NCBI GenBank assembly: GCA_030635525.1
Contig: DAOVYR010000084.1
Coordinates: 1-5,490 of the forward strand
DNA length: 5,490 nt
Origin: Candidatus Nanohalarchaeota archaeon
GTDB lineage: Archaea > EX4484-52 > B79-G9
Direction of reading: 5' to 3'
The notes beneath the pieces were generated by a model. It had not been told where the DNA came from. It did no database searches and was given only the letters and a program-made list of their open reading frames with translations. Of the stretch, positions 1 to 4,965 are shown piece by piece. A program made the position numbers and the translations under genes. Numbering within the stretch: position 1 is the first letter of the stretch; each line of letters starts with the position of its first letter.

Positions 1-98
1 CGTATAATACACCTATGTGGGAAAAACCGGTAAAATCGCGCAAAATATATTATTTCACCTACACGAAAACCAAAAATGCATAAAGAATACAAAACCAT
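1..98 (-). CDS. Possible 5' end of an unidentified gene running off the left edge (weak)
   Basis: Reading the minus strand, ATG at 98-96 opens a frame with no stop to the window edge (32 codons). It gives a hydrophobic, aromatic-rich and basic start (MVLYSLCIFGF...). The main support is TAGGAGGTG at 117-109, a perfect nine-base match to the archaeal anti-Shine-Dalgarno, ten bases before this ATG, which is slightly long spacing. A minus-strand TATA-like TTTTTAATAG lies near 164-155. Against it, the region is A-rich on the plus strand, so F/Y/I-rich minus frames arise easily. A plus-strand frame is also open from position 3 to a TAA at 81-83 (ending ...YTKTKNA), which could instead be the tail of an upstream gene. 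I recognise neither peptide, and both cannot easily be real. Confidence 0.28.
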   Translation of the reverse strand, partial: MVLYSLCIFGFRVGEIIYFARFYRFFPHRCII

Positions 99-104
99 AT
101 AAAA
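97..104 (+). promoter_or_regulatory. TATA-like box for the small ORF at 130
   Basis: ATATAAAA is centred about 26 bp before a GTG at 127 and 29 bp before the ATG at 130. This matches the TATA-to-start spacing of the other leaderless genes in the window. It overlaps the start of the possible minus-strand gene at 98. Confidence 0.4.
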
Positions 105-108
105 CTAA

Positions 109-117
109 CACCTCCTA
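109..117 (-). promoter_or_regulatory. Perfect Shine-Dalgarno motif facing left
   Basis: The minus strand reads TAGGAGGTG here, complementary to the conserved 3' end of archaeal 16S rRNA. It precedes the ATG at 98. Most genes in this window look leaderless, so such a strong motif suggests a leadered minus-strand transcript. It is not the 16S rRNA end itself, because the flanking bases do not match. Confidence 0.35.
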
Positions 118-129
118 AAAGTAACGGTG

Positions 130-291
130 ATGTATATGACTTGTAATACTTTGTCTATTAAAAATGGGCTGTGGACAGACTATTTAGCCGAAACAGGATA
201 TCCAGATACTCATTTCATAAATCCAGTCACCGGTGGCGATGAAAGAACAACTTATGTAGAGAAGCCCCTTCCCACACACTATAGGCAATAA
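130..291 (+). CDS. Small hypothetical protein, 53 aa
   Basis: The frame runs from ATG at 130 to TAA at 289-291 and encodes 53 residues with a balanced, soluble-looking composition: two Cys-free thirds after Cys5, one Trp near residue 16, and a C-terminal stretch NPVTGGDERTTYVEKPLP that looks like genuine coding. An in-frame GTG at 127 or ATG at 136 are alternative starts, and a TAA at 106-108 closes the frame upstream. A TATA-like box at 97-104 gives the leaderless geometry seen elsewhere here. The gene ends inside a hairpin shared with the convergent yjbQ-family gene, ten bases from that gene's stop. I do not recognise a family, and no membrane segment or metal motif is visible. It could be a genuine small protein or a surviving piece of a decayed gene. 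Confidence 0.45.
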   Translation: MYMTCNTLSIKNGLWTDYLAETGYPDTHFINPVTGGDERTTYVEKPLPTHYRQ

Positions 292-302
292 TCTTGCCCT
301 AT
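281..302. terminator. Hairpin between convergent gene ends
   Basis: ATAGGCAA (281-288) pairs with TTGCCCTAT (294-302) around a five-base loop, with one bulged base in the 3' arm. The loop contains the stop codon of the small plus-strand ORF, and the 3' arm ends at the stop of the minus-strand yjbQ-family gene. A stem in this place could mark or stabilise the 3' ends of both transcripts. Archaeal termination usually depends on oligo-T rather than hairpins, so the terminator role is inferred. Confidence 0.35.
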
Positions 303-695
303 CACTTATTAACCAAAACCCACACTTTCCTCTTCCGCGCCCCGTCAAACTCGCAAAAATAAATCCCCTGCCACCTTCCAAGCGCAATCTTTCCATCCTT
401 CACAGGCACAGTAACAGAACAACCGACAAGCGTTGACTTGATATGCGCAGCCGAATTCCCCTCCGCATGCTTGAACCTGAAGTCGTTCTTCACAATATCC
501 CCTAACCCAAGCAGCATATCGCTCGCACACATCAGGATCCGCATTCTCATTGACAGTAACTCCTGCTGTCGTATGCGGCACAAACACAACACAGGCACCA
601 TACTCTATTCCCCAATCAGCAACAACTCTCGACACATCATCTGTAATCTCTATAAGTTCTTCTTTTTTTCTGGTTTCAATATTTAATTCATGCAT
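302..695 (-). pseudogene. yjbQ: YjbQ/UPF0047 family protein, interrupted by a one-base frameshift
   Basis: The gene starts at ATG 695 and ends at TGA 304-302. It matches the YjbQ (UPF0047) family, a compact trimeric fold of about 130-140 residues. Members have weak thiamine-phosphate synthase activity when overproduced, but their true role is unsettled. Family landmarks are PHTTAG (His41), NENADPDV, HAEGNS..AH (His76, His84), a GxWQGI block near residues 106-111 and a final CEFDG segment. The landmarks up to NENADPDV lie in one frame and the rest in another. Removing one base near 527 restores D-V-A-S-D-M-L and a 130-residue protein, the normal family length. Without correction the first frame gives 116 residues with an unnatural Cys-rich tail and stops at 345. 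All conserved residues are intact, so this is a recent lesion, a sequencing or assembly error in a TGTG tract, or less likely recoding. The promoter is shared with the divergent alkyltransferase gene. Confidence 0.88.
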
Positions 696-717
696 ACTTC
701 AGGAATATGCAATCAAA

Positions 718-725
718 AATTTTAA
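718..725 (-). promoter_or_regulatory. TATA-like box of the yjbQ-family gene
   Basis: On the minus strand TTAAAATT is centred about 26 bp upstream of the ATG at 695, and there is no Shine-Dalgarno motif before that ATG. This is leaderless geometry. The box overlaps the plus-strand TATA of the divergent gene. Confidence 0.45.
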
Positions 726-728
726 TGT
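721..728 (+). promoter_or_regulatory. TATA-like box of the alkyltransferase gene
   Basis: TTTAATGT is centred about 25 bp upstream of the ATG at 750. No purine-rich ribosome binding site lies in between, so the mRNA is probably leaderless. It shares bases with the TATA-like element of yjbQ on the other strand. Confidence 0.45.
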
Positions 729-749
729 ATTTACCCCATATAACCTTGC

Positions 750-1067
750 ATGACAAATTTTTCAAAAAAAGTCCTGAACCTCACAAAACAAATACCAAAA
801 GGCAAAATAACCACATACAAACAATTAGCCGCTGCCGCAGGCAACCCCCAGGCCAGCCGCGCAGCAGGAAACGCCCTAAACAAAAACACCCGTCCGATAA
901 TCATCCCCTGCCATCGTGTAATAAAAAGCACAGGCAAAGTAGGCGGCTACTCAGGAGGAAAAGAAAAAAAGCTTGCGCTCCTGAAAAAAGAAGGAATCCC
1001 CATCAAAGAAGGCAGAATAATCAACCTTAAACACCATCTCCACAAATTCAAAAAAAGTGATGCTTAA
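750..1067 (+). CDS. ogt: Methylated-DNA-protein cysteine S-methyltransferase, short form
   Basis: This is a 105-residue protein equivalent to the C-terminal active-site domain of O6-alkylguanine-DNA alkyltransferases. These suicide repair proteins move the alkyl group from damaged guanine to their own cysteine. The signature PCHRV gives the acceptor Cys54. Aligned to human AGT, the spacing of key residues is exact: Tyr23 (base flipping, human Tyr114), Arg37 (arginine finger, Arg128), Asn46 (Asn137), Cys54 (Cys145), Tyr67-Ser68 in GGYSGG, and Glu81 (Glu172). A cysteine rather than tryptophan at the acceptor site argues for an active transferase and against an alkyltransferase-like (ATL) protein. 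The usual N-terminal domain of Ada/Ogt proteins is absent, but short forms occur in archaea. The C-terminus is basic. ATG 750 puts the protein start just before the conserved FSKKVLNLTKQIPKG segment. Its end is 7 bp from the convergent membrane-protein gene. Confidence 0.93.
   Translation: MTNFSKKVLNLTKQIPKGKITTYKQLAAAAGNPQASRAAGNALNKNTRPIIIPCHRVIKSTGKVGGYSGGKEKKLALLKKEGIPIKEGRIINLKHHLHKFKKSDA
1050..1056 (-). terminator. Oligo-T tract after the mbf1 unit
   Basis: Reading the minus strand, a run of seven T occurs about 19 bases past the TGA of the small membrane-protein gene, inside the 3' end of the convergent alkyltransferase gene. Oligo-T on the non-template strand is the typical archaeal intrinsic termination signal. 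The call rests only on position and composition. Confidence 0.35.
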
Positions 1068-1074
1068 CTCTTTC

Positions 1075-1344
1075 TCATCTTCCGCAAATAAATTTCATCC
1101 ACAACTTCTTAAAAAACGGTAAAGTAAGTGTCGAAAGCATAAACGCCACCGCAGGCACAATAGCATTTAGCCATGGTTGAGGTATCCTGATTGCCTGGAG
1201 ATAAAACCCGATAGCAAGATAAGTAAATATCACAAGCAGAATCCTTCTTGTATAGCTTCTCTCCCACAGTTTGTCTGCCTCAACGCGCAGATTCCTCTCC
1301 TTTATATCCTCAATTTCCCTTTCCAGTTCCTTTAATGTTGCCAT
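1075..1344 (-). CDS. Small membrane protein with N-terminal coiled coil, conserved hypothetical
   Basis: The product has 89 residues. Residues 1-30 are highly charged with a heptad-like pattern (LKELEREIEDIKERN), suggesting a short cytoplasmic coiled coil. Two hydrophobic segments follow at about 34-52 and 58-78, joined by a short turn containing IPQPW, with a Leu/Thr-rich second helix and a basic tail. This predicts a two-helix membrane hairpin with both ends in the cytoplasm. The N-terminal pattern and the NAIVP...LSTLTLPF block resemble small uncharacterised proteins I recall from archaeal and candidate-phylum genomes, but I know no function. It lies 24 bp downstream of the aMBF1 stop on the same strand, so co-transcription is likely. 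A GGAG lies only one base before the ATG, too close for a normal ribosome site. A GATAAAG near 1370 could be a weak TATA box. The start is fixed by an in-frame stop just upstream. Confidence 0.8.
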   Translation of the reverse strand: MATLKELEREIEDIKERNLRVEADKLWERSYTRRILLVIFTYLAIGFYLQAIRIPQPWLNAIVPAVAFMLSTLTLPFFKKLWMKFICGR

Positions 1345-1368
1345 ACTCCTATCCCATATCCAACTTTA

Positions 1369-1842
1369 TCACTTCTTCACCTTCTTAACCTTAACAAAAT
1401 CCGCAAGCGTCATCCCCCCGCGACCGGACCCTGCGTTCTTGACATCATCATCATCCTCTTCAACCTTCTCAACAAGCTTAATCCCCAGCGCATGCTCAAT
1501 CCTCTGCGCAAACGAAAGATCCGGCTTAATCTTCCCTGCCTCAATCTTATGCATCAAAGACTCCTTGGCATGCAGCACTTCAGAAAGCTTCTTAACATCC
1601 CACTCCCGCACCTTGCGCGCATTATGAATAATCTTCCCAAATCCCGAAGCAAGCTCATACTCAACAACCTTCACTTCCCGCGCAGGCTGCACAGATCTCT
1701 GAAAGCTGCGCCCGCCCCCGTAAGGTATCCTTATAATCTCGCCCTTACCAGCACATCCGTCACACACATCAAGAACCGCACCCTCGATCTTAGCGCGCTT
1801 CAAAACCCCCGCACCTCTTCCACACATATCGCAATTTGGCAT
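1369..1842 (-). CDS. Archaeal multiprotein bridging factor aMBF1 (zinc ribbon plus Cro/C1 HTH)
   Basis: The product has 157 residues. An N-terminal zinc ribbon uses Cys4, Cys7, Cys27 and Cys30 (MPNCDMCGRG ... VCDGC). A poorly conserved linker follows at about 35-60. A Cro/C1-type helix-turn-helix spans about 65-125, with GKIIHNARKVREW, KKLSEVLHAKESLMHKIEAGK and the LSFAQRIEHALGIKL tail typical of MBF1. An acidic stretch at 126-134 precedes a C-terminal MTLADFVKVKKVKK motif that is characteristic of archaeal members. Eukaryotic MBF1 bridges activators to TBP. The archaeal protein has been linked to ribosome binding and stress adaptation, and its exact role is still open. The ATG at 1842 has a strong GGAGGTG at 1856-1850 with seven-base spacing. 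It is followed by the small membrane protein and is divergent from the Trm9-like gene. Confidence 0.95.
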   Translation of the reverse strand: MPNCDMCGRGAGVLKRAKIEGAVLDVCDGCAGKGEIIRIPYGGGRSFQRSVQPAREVKVVEYELASGFGKIIHNARKVREWDVKKLSEVLHAKESLMHKIEAGKIKPDLSFAQRIEHALGIKLVEKVEEDDDDVKNAGSGRGGMTLADFVKVKKVKK

Positions 1843-1848
1843 TTATAT

Positions 1849-1856
1849 CCACCTCC
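1849..1856 (-). promoter_or_regulatory. Shine-Dalgarno motif of aMBF1
   Basis: The minus strand reads GGAGGTGG immediately upstream of ATG 1842, with GGAGGTG seven bases from the start. It fixes the aMBF1 start and shows that this gene has a 5' leader, unlike most of its neighbours. Confidence 0.75.
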
Positions 1857-1869
1857 ACATTCACTCAAC

Positions 1870-1877
1870 TTAATAAA
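1870..1877 (+). promoter_or_regulatory. TATA-like box of the Trm9-like gene
   Basis: TTAATAAA is centred about 27 bp before ATG 1901, giving leaderless geometry with no ribosome binding site before the start. It lies just upstream of where the aMBF1 transcript should begin on the other strand. Confidence 0.5.
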
Positions 1878-1889
1878 GGTACCAAAAAC

Positions 1890-1897
1890 TAAAATAA
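1890..1897 (-). promoter_or_regulatory. TATA-like box of aMBF1
   Basis: The minus strand reads TTATTTTA, centred about 26 bp upstream of a start site expected near 1867. That would give a leader of about 25 bases containing the Shine-Dalgarno motif at 1849-1856. A second AT-rich match at 1878-1869 would place the start inside the Shine-Dalgarno motif and is less likely. Confidence 0.4.
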
Positions 1898-1900
1898 CTT

Positions 1901-2539
1901 ATGCAAGAAATCCGAAAAAACCTCAAAGAAACATACAATAAAATTGCCGAACACTTCGACGCCACAAGAAAAAACCCATGGCCAAAAGTGGAACAATTCA
2001 TAAAAAAGCAACAAAAAGACACACACCTCCTCGACCTTGGAGCAGGCACAGGCCGCCACAGCATCAGCGCAAAAAACCACAACCTAAACCCCATAGCCGG
2101 CGACTTCTCAATCAGCCAGCTTCGAAAGCTCAAAGAAAAAGACAAGACAATCCCATTAGTCCTTCTCGACCTGACCGCCCTCCCCTTCAGATCAGACACA
2201 TTTGAATCAATCATCTACATAGCAGCAATCCACCATCTCGAAACCGAAAAAAAGCGCATAAACTCCCTCAAAGAAACAGAGCGCATCCTAAAACCCCAAA
2301 GCCCGATACTCATCAGTGCATGGGCGCACGACCAGCCACGCTTCAAAAACAAACCAGCCGACATCCACCACACATGGGACAAAAAGCACCCGCGCTTCTA
2401 TCATCTCTTCAAAGAAAGCGAACTCAAAGACATCTCAAAAAAAGCAAACCTTCACATCATCACATCATGCCGCGAAAAAGACAACATCTACGTTCACTCC
2501 CTCAAAAGAAAACGGACCAGCGGCGCAAACACAACATAA
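1901..2539 (+). CDS. Trm9-like class I SAM-dependent methyltransferase, probable tRNA wobble-uridine methyltransferase
   Basis: The product has 212 residues and a Rossmann-type methyltransferase fold. Motif I is DLGAGTG (45-51), an acidic residue follows beta 2 in GDFS (Asp68), LDLTALPFR is at 89-97, and IAAIHHL is at 107-113. The N-terminal YNKIAEHFDATRKNPWP (12-28) and the IHHLETEKKRINSLKETERILKP and ISAWAHDQ segments match the Trm9/ALKBH8 family. So does the C-terminal FYHLFKESELKDI ... REKDNIYV block. Eukaryotic Trm9 with Trm112 methylates carboxymethyl-uridine at tRNA position 34, and archaeal relatives can also use a Trm112-like partner. No Trm112 gene is in the window, so the substrate here is inferred. 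The start is supported by a TATA box at leaderless distance. The last 46 bp overlap the 3' end of the convergent pssA gene, and the basic tail KRKRTSGANTT lies in that overlap. Confidence 0.85.
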   Translation: MQEIRKNLKETYNKIAEHFDATRKNPWPKVEQFIKKQQKDTHLLDLGAGTGRHSISAKNHNLNPIAGDFSISQLRKLKEKDKTIPLVLLDLTALPFRSDTFESIIYIAAIHHLETEKKRINSLKETERILKPQSPILISAWAHDQPRFKNKPADIHHTWDKKHPRFYHLFKESELKDISKKANLHIITSCREKDNIYVHSLKRKRTSGANTT

Positions 2540-3162
2540 ACAGCAATACCCACGATAAACAATTTCTCCGGGTAAAAAAACAACCCCAAAATCACAACAA
2601 CCGCCTCAATGCTGATAATAACCCTCTCACCATTTTTCAGGCTCTTATAATTCTTGAAATTATAAAACTTCACATTTGAAACCATAAGAAACGACAGCGC
2701 AATCGTCATCAAGCCAATATATATCGCAGGCATCACAACATTCCCGACAACAAGCCCTATTGCAAACCCCGCAGTAACCGGCGTCGGTATCCCCAGAAAA
2801 TGCTCATGGACATTAATGACATTAAACTTGGCAAGCCTATACACCGAACACGACACAAGTAACAGTCCGATACTCATACCCAACATCCCAAGCGTTTCCA
2901 GGTATATATTATATATCAAGATCATAGGCGCAACACCGAAAGAAATCGCATCACACAGGGAATCAAGCTCCTTGCCGATATCCGACGTCTGCTTAAGCAT
3001 CCTTGCAAACTGCCCGTCAAGTTGGTCAGCAAGAACAGCAACAATCAGCATCAGAGAAGAATAGCGATAATCCCCGCTGAACGCGAACAATATCGCAAGA
3101 GAGCCGCATACAGCATTCAGAAGCGTCAGTCCTGTAACAAAATACCATTTTACCAGCGACAT
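2494..3162 (-). CDS. pssA: CDP-alcohol phosphatidyltransferase, archaetidylserine/phosphatidylserine synthase type
   Basis: This is a polytopic membrane enzyme of 222 residues that transfers a CDP-activated lipid to an alcohol, probably L-serine. In archaea the lipid is CDP-archaeol. The full CDP-OH-P signature is present as D-x2-DG-x2-AR-x8-G-x3-D-x3-D, running from ADQLDGQFAR to SDIGKELDSLCD, including the catalytic aspartates. The following FGVAPM and the later RLAKFN...GIPTPVTAG segments are typical of PssA rather than PgsA. Six or more hydrophobic helices follow. I prefer ATG 3162 (MSLVKWYF...) over ATG 3192. It puts TLLN at the distance from the start seen in relatives, and a GTGAT lies upstream. 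A minus-strand GATAAATAAG at 3215-3206 would start transcription near 3185, inside the longer version. The longer form adds ten polar residues and is not excluded. It lies downstream of the flippase-like gene. No decarboxylase is seen. Confidence 0.92.
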   Translation of the reverse strand: MSLVKWYFVTGLTLLNAVCGSLAILFAFSGDYRYSSLMLIVAVLADQLDGQFARMLKQTSDIGKELDSLCDAISFGVAPMILIYNIYLETLGMLGMSIGLLLVSCSVYRLAKFNVINVHEHFLGIPTPVTAGFAIGLVVGNVVMPAIYIGLMTIALSFLMVSNVKFYNFKNYKSLKNGERVIISIEAVVVILGLFFYPEKLFIVGIAVYVVFAPLVRFLLRE

Positions 3163-3205
3163 AATACCATCACTCTGATTTTTACATTCCATATTTATCT
3201 GCCTT

Positions 3206-3215
3206 CTTATTTATC
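3206..3215 (-). promoter_or_regulatory. TATA-like box of pssA
   Basis: The minus strand reads GATAAATAAG in the 39-bp or longer gap after the flippase-like gene. A start about 26 bp downstream (near 3185) leaves a 23-base leader to ATG 3162 that contains GTGAT. It may give pssA its own promoter inside the minus-strand block. Confidence 0.4.
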
Positions 3216-3231
3216 TCTGACCCGGGAAATC

Positions 3232-4239
3232 TCACCACTTGCCTCGTTGATTTTTATACCCCAAAAAATACATACATCCAAAGCCAAGCGATGTATTCAG
3301 CCCAAGCACAATAATCCTGTCCACAATCACAACCGCAGCTGCCAAAGGAAAACTGACTCCTCCAAGCACGAACCCTGCAATCATCGCAGGCTCAACAGCA
3401 CCTATAGCTCCCGGGAGAAGCGGCACAACAGATGCAACAGTGCCAAAAGCAATGGCAATAACAATAAACAATGGATCAATCCTACCCCCCAATGCAATGA
3501 TAATAAGATACAATCTCAAAACATCCAAAACCCTTGACAAAACACTGATACCCATAGTCGATACAATGGTTCTAAAAGAAACCTCCCTCAACGCACTGTT
3601 AAAAACATCAATATTATGGCTGAGATTTTCCTCAAACCTCAAAACACGCATCTTAAGAACCCTGAATCTTTTCAAAAAAGACATAAAAAACAAAGTAACC
3701 GCAATAGACGCCTTCCTGTTCAGCGATGTATACATAAGCGACCCAAGAACCAGTATCCCTATACCAATAACAATCAGCAATGGATACAGGATAACAACCG
3801 GTAGATCAAACTTAAAATGAAGAATCATAACAGCAATAACATCCAGCAGCAGAAAACTCCCGTACTCAAGAAAATCCGTTGCAATAACCGTCGCAAAAGT
3901 CCTTGACTTTTTAGCGGAACTGACCTTACTAAGAAAATACGCTTTAGCTGGCTCACCCCCAGATATTGCAACCGGCGTAACACTATTGATCGCACATCCA
4001 ATCCATGAGATCGCAAACACCGAAGCAAACTTTGCCTTCATCCCCATATCAATAATAAACTCATTCCATCTGACAGCAGATAACAGGATAACAAGAATAT
4101 AAGTAAAAACTGCCAGTGTCCAATAAAAAAAATCAATCTCCTTGTATATTCTAAGCAGTTCGCCAATACCAACACTATGCAGGACAAACAATATAATACC
4201 AAAACTTACAACAAAACCCGCAATCCCCAGAGACTTCAT
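3232..4239 (-). CDS. UPF0104 / lysylphosphatidylglycerol synthase transmembrane-region protein (flippase-like)
   Basis: The product has 335 residues with about eight or nine hydrophobic segments. It matches the UPF0104/TIGR00374 family, related to the membrane domain of bacterial MprF and to archaeal AglD-type C-terminal regions. Hallmarks are NSVTPVAISGGEPAKAYFL (85-103), a TDFLEYG segment (121-127), the VPLLPGAIGAVEPAMIAGF block (272-290) and a late DRI (307-309). Such domains are thought to move or present lipids or lipid-linked sugars, and no enzymatic domain is attached here. The start is taken as ATG 4239, because a strong TTTATATA box at 4269-4262 lies 26-27 bp upstream and would make the mRNA leaderless. 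A TTG at 4248, three codons earlier, is the less likely alternative. The gene lies between the PHP gene and pssA on the same strand, which suggests a role in handling polar lipids or lipid-linked glycans. Confidence 0.9.
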   Translation of the reverse strand: MKSLGIAGFVVSFGIILFVLHSVGIGELLRIYKEIDFFYWTLAVFTYILVILLSAVRWNEFIIDMGMKAKFASVFAISWIGCAINSVTPVAISGGEPAKAYFLSKVSSAKKSRTFATVIATDFLEYGSFLLLDVIAVMILHFKFDLPVVILYPLLIVIGIGILVLGSLMYTSLNRKASIAVTLFFMSFLKRFRVLKMRVLRFEENLSHNIDVFNSALREVSFRTIVSTMGISVLSRVLDVLRLYLIIIALGGRIDPLFIVIAIAFGTVASVVPLLPGAIGAVEPAMIAGFVLGGVSFPLAAAVVIVDRIIVLGLNTSLGFGCMYFLGYKNQRGKW

Positions 4240-4261
4240 TACATACAATACACAATTTATC

Positions 4262-4269
4262 TATATAAA
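4262..4269 (-). promoter_or_regulatory. TATA box of the flippase-like gene
   Basis: The minus strand reads TTTATATA, close to the archaeal consensus, centred about 26 bp upstream of ATG 4239. It lies immediately after the stop codon of the PHP gene. The gene therefore probably has its own start despite tight packing, and ATG 4239 is favoured over TTG 4248. Confidence 0.6.
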
Positions 4270-4270
4270 A

Positions 4271-4930
4271 CTAATCTTCAAGCCATCTATTGAATGCCGG
4301 CTTAAAGAAAGCATTGGCAAAAACCTTGATATGAACAAGTTTCGAGACCCTGCTACCATACGGAACTCCTTTCCCTGAAACAAGCTTCCCCAAAATATCA
4401 TCAATTGAATCAGAATCTGGTAACTTTGTATACGCCCGCCCGATATCCTTGTACCTGTGGGCATCACTGCCTGCACAGACCGTGATATTATTCTTCTGTG
4501 CAATATATCGGGCATAATCATTCTCAAAATTAAAATACGCCATCCCGTTAAGAACCTCCATCACAAAAGGGTACTTTATCTTTCTATATGCAAAAACTGC
4601 GCCCTTTCTCCAGAAACAGAACGGGTGAGGCAATATAATAGTCCCTCCTATCTCTTTAATCTGCTCGACTGTCTTCTCTACACTCTGGAGCGGCTTTATC
4701 CGCTCATCAATATTCAATGCAATGATCTCTCCGCCCCGTGTCAATATCTCCTCCCCGCGAATAAGAGCAAAACCATCATCAAACTTCTGCTTAAAATCAC
4801 CTATCTTATTATGGTCAACAATCGCAACACCATCAAGCCCCCGCCTCTTCGCAGTCTCAATAATTTTGTCAATTTTCATAAAACAGTCCGAAGAATATTT
4901 TGAATGAACATGAAAATCAATTTTCATCAT
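4271..4930 (-). CDS. PHP-domain metal-dependent phosphoesterase
   Basis: The product has 219 residues and is a stand-alone PHP (polymerase and histidinol phosphatase) domain with no extra domains. Metal-binding motifs run in order: DFHVHSKYSSD (His7, His9, Asp15), VDHN (His40), RGEEI (Glu60/61), LPHP (His102), MEVLNG (Glu125) and GSDAHR (Asp156, His158). The family cleaves phosphate esters with two or three bound metals, and the substrate cannot be read from sequence. At the position often written GH(I/L), this protein has GGEIIALN, so Glu68 stands where many relatives have His, a variant I associate with one archaeal/bacterial subgroup. The start at ATG 4930, or 4927 one codon later, sits 26 bp from a TATAAATA box. 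The gene is followed closely by the flippase-like gene and is divergent from a family 2 glycosyltransferase, so a sugar-phosphate or lipid-phosphate substrate is plausible but unproven. Confidence 0.9.
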   Translation of the reverse strand: MMKIDFHVHSKYSSDCFMKIDKIIETAKRRGLDGVAIVDHNKIGDFKQKFDDGFALIRGEEILTRGGEIIALNIDERIKPLQSVEKTVEQIKEIGGTIILPHPFCFWRKGAVFAYRKIKYPFVMEVLNGMAYFNFENDYARYIAQKNNITVCAGSDAHRYKDIGRAYTKLPDSDSIDDILGKLVSGKGVPYGSRVSKLVHIKVFANAFFKPAFNRWLED

Positions 4931-4951
4931 AAACCTAATTTACAAAGCAGA

Positions 4952-4959
4952 TATTTATA
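4952..4959 (-). promoter_or_regulatory. TATA box of the PHP gene
   Basis: The minus strand reads TATAAATA, centred about 26 bp upstream of ATG 4930, which indicates a leaderless mRNA. One arm of an 11-bp inverted repeat begins seven bases farther upstream, at 4966. Confidence 0.6.
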
Positions 4960-4965
4960 GTATAG

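Noticed and set aside
109..119. CACCTCCTA on the plus strand as the 3' end of a 16S rRNA gene
   Set aside because: The bases before it do not match the conserved GGATCA context or any other rRNA sequence, so it is better read as a Shine-Dalgarno motif on the other strand.
130..180. GGTGATGTA as box C of a C/D-box guide RNA
   Set aside because: It is an imperfect box C, and no D box (CUGA) or C'/D' pair lies at suitable spacing.
345..526. Cys-rich C-terminal tail of the unshifted yjbQ frame as a novel metal-binding domain
   Set aside because: The tail results from reading past the frameshift. The other frame over the same bases carries the conserved YjbQ motifs.
750..1067. Alkyltransferase-like (ATL) protein without transferase activity
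   Set aside because: The acceptor position is cysteine in PCHRV and all supporting active-site residues are present, whereas ATL proteins usually have tryptophan there.
1870..2214. Long open frame antisense to the Trm9-like gene
   Set aside because: It is rich in Arg, Ser and Phe with no recognisable motif. The opposite strand encodes a full methyltransferase with conserved motifs.
3022..3537. 171-codon plus-strand frame across pssA and the flippase-like gene
   Set aside because: The Asn/Lys/His/Gln-rich composition is typical of a shadow of membrane-protein genes on the A/C-rich strand, and it crosses two well supported genes.
4457..4903. 148-codon plus-strand frame antisense to the PHP gene
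   Set aside because: No motifs are seen and the PHP metal-binding motifs on the minus strand are complete.
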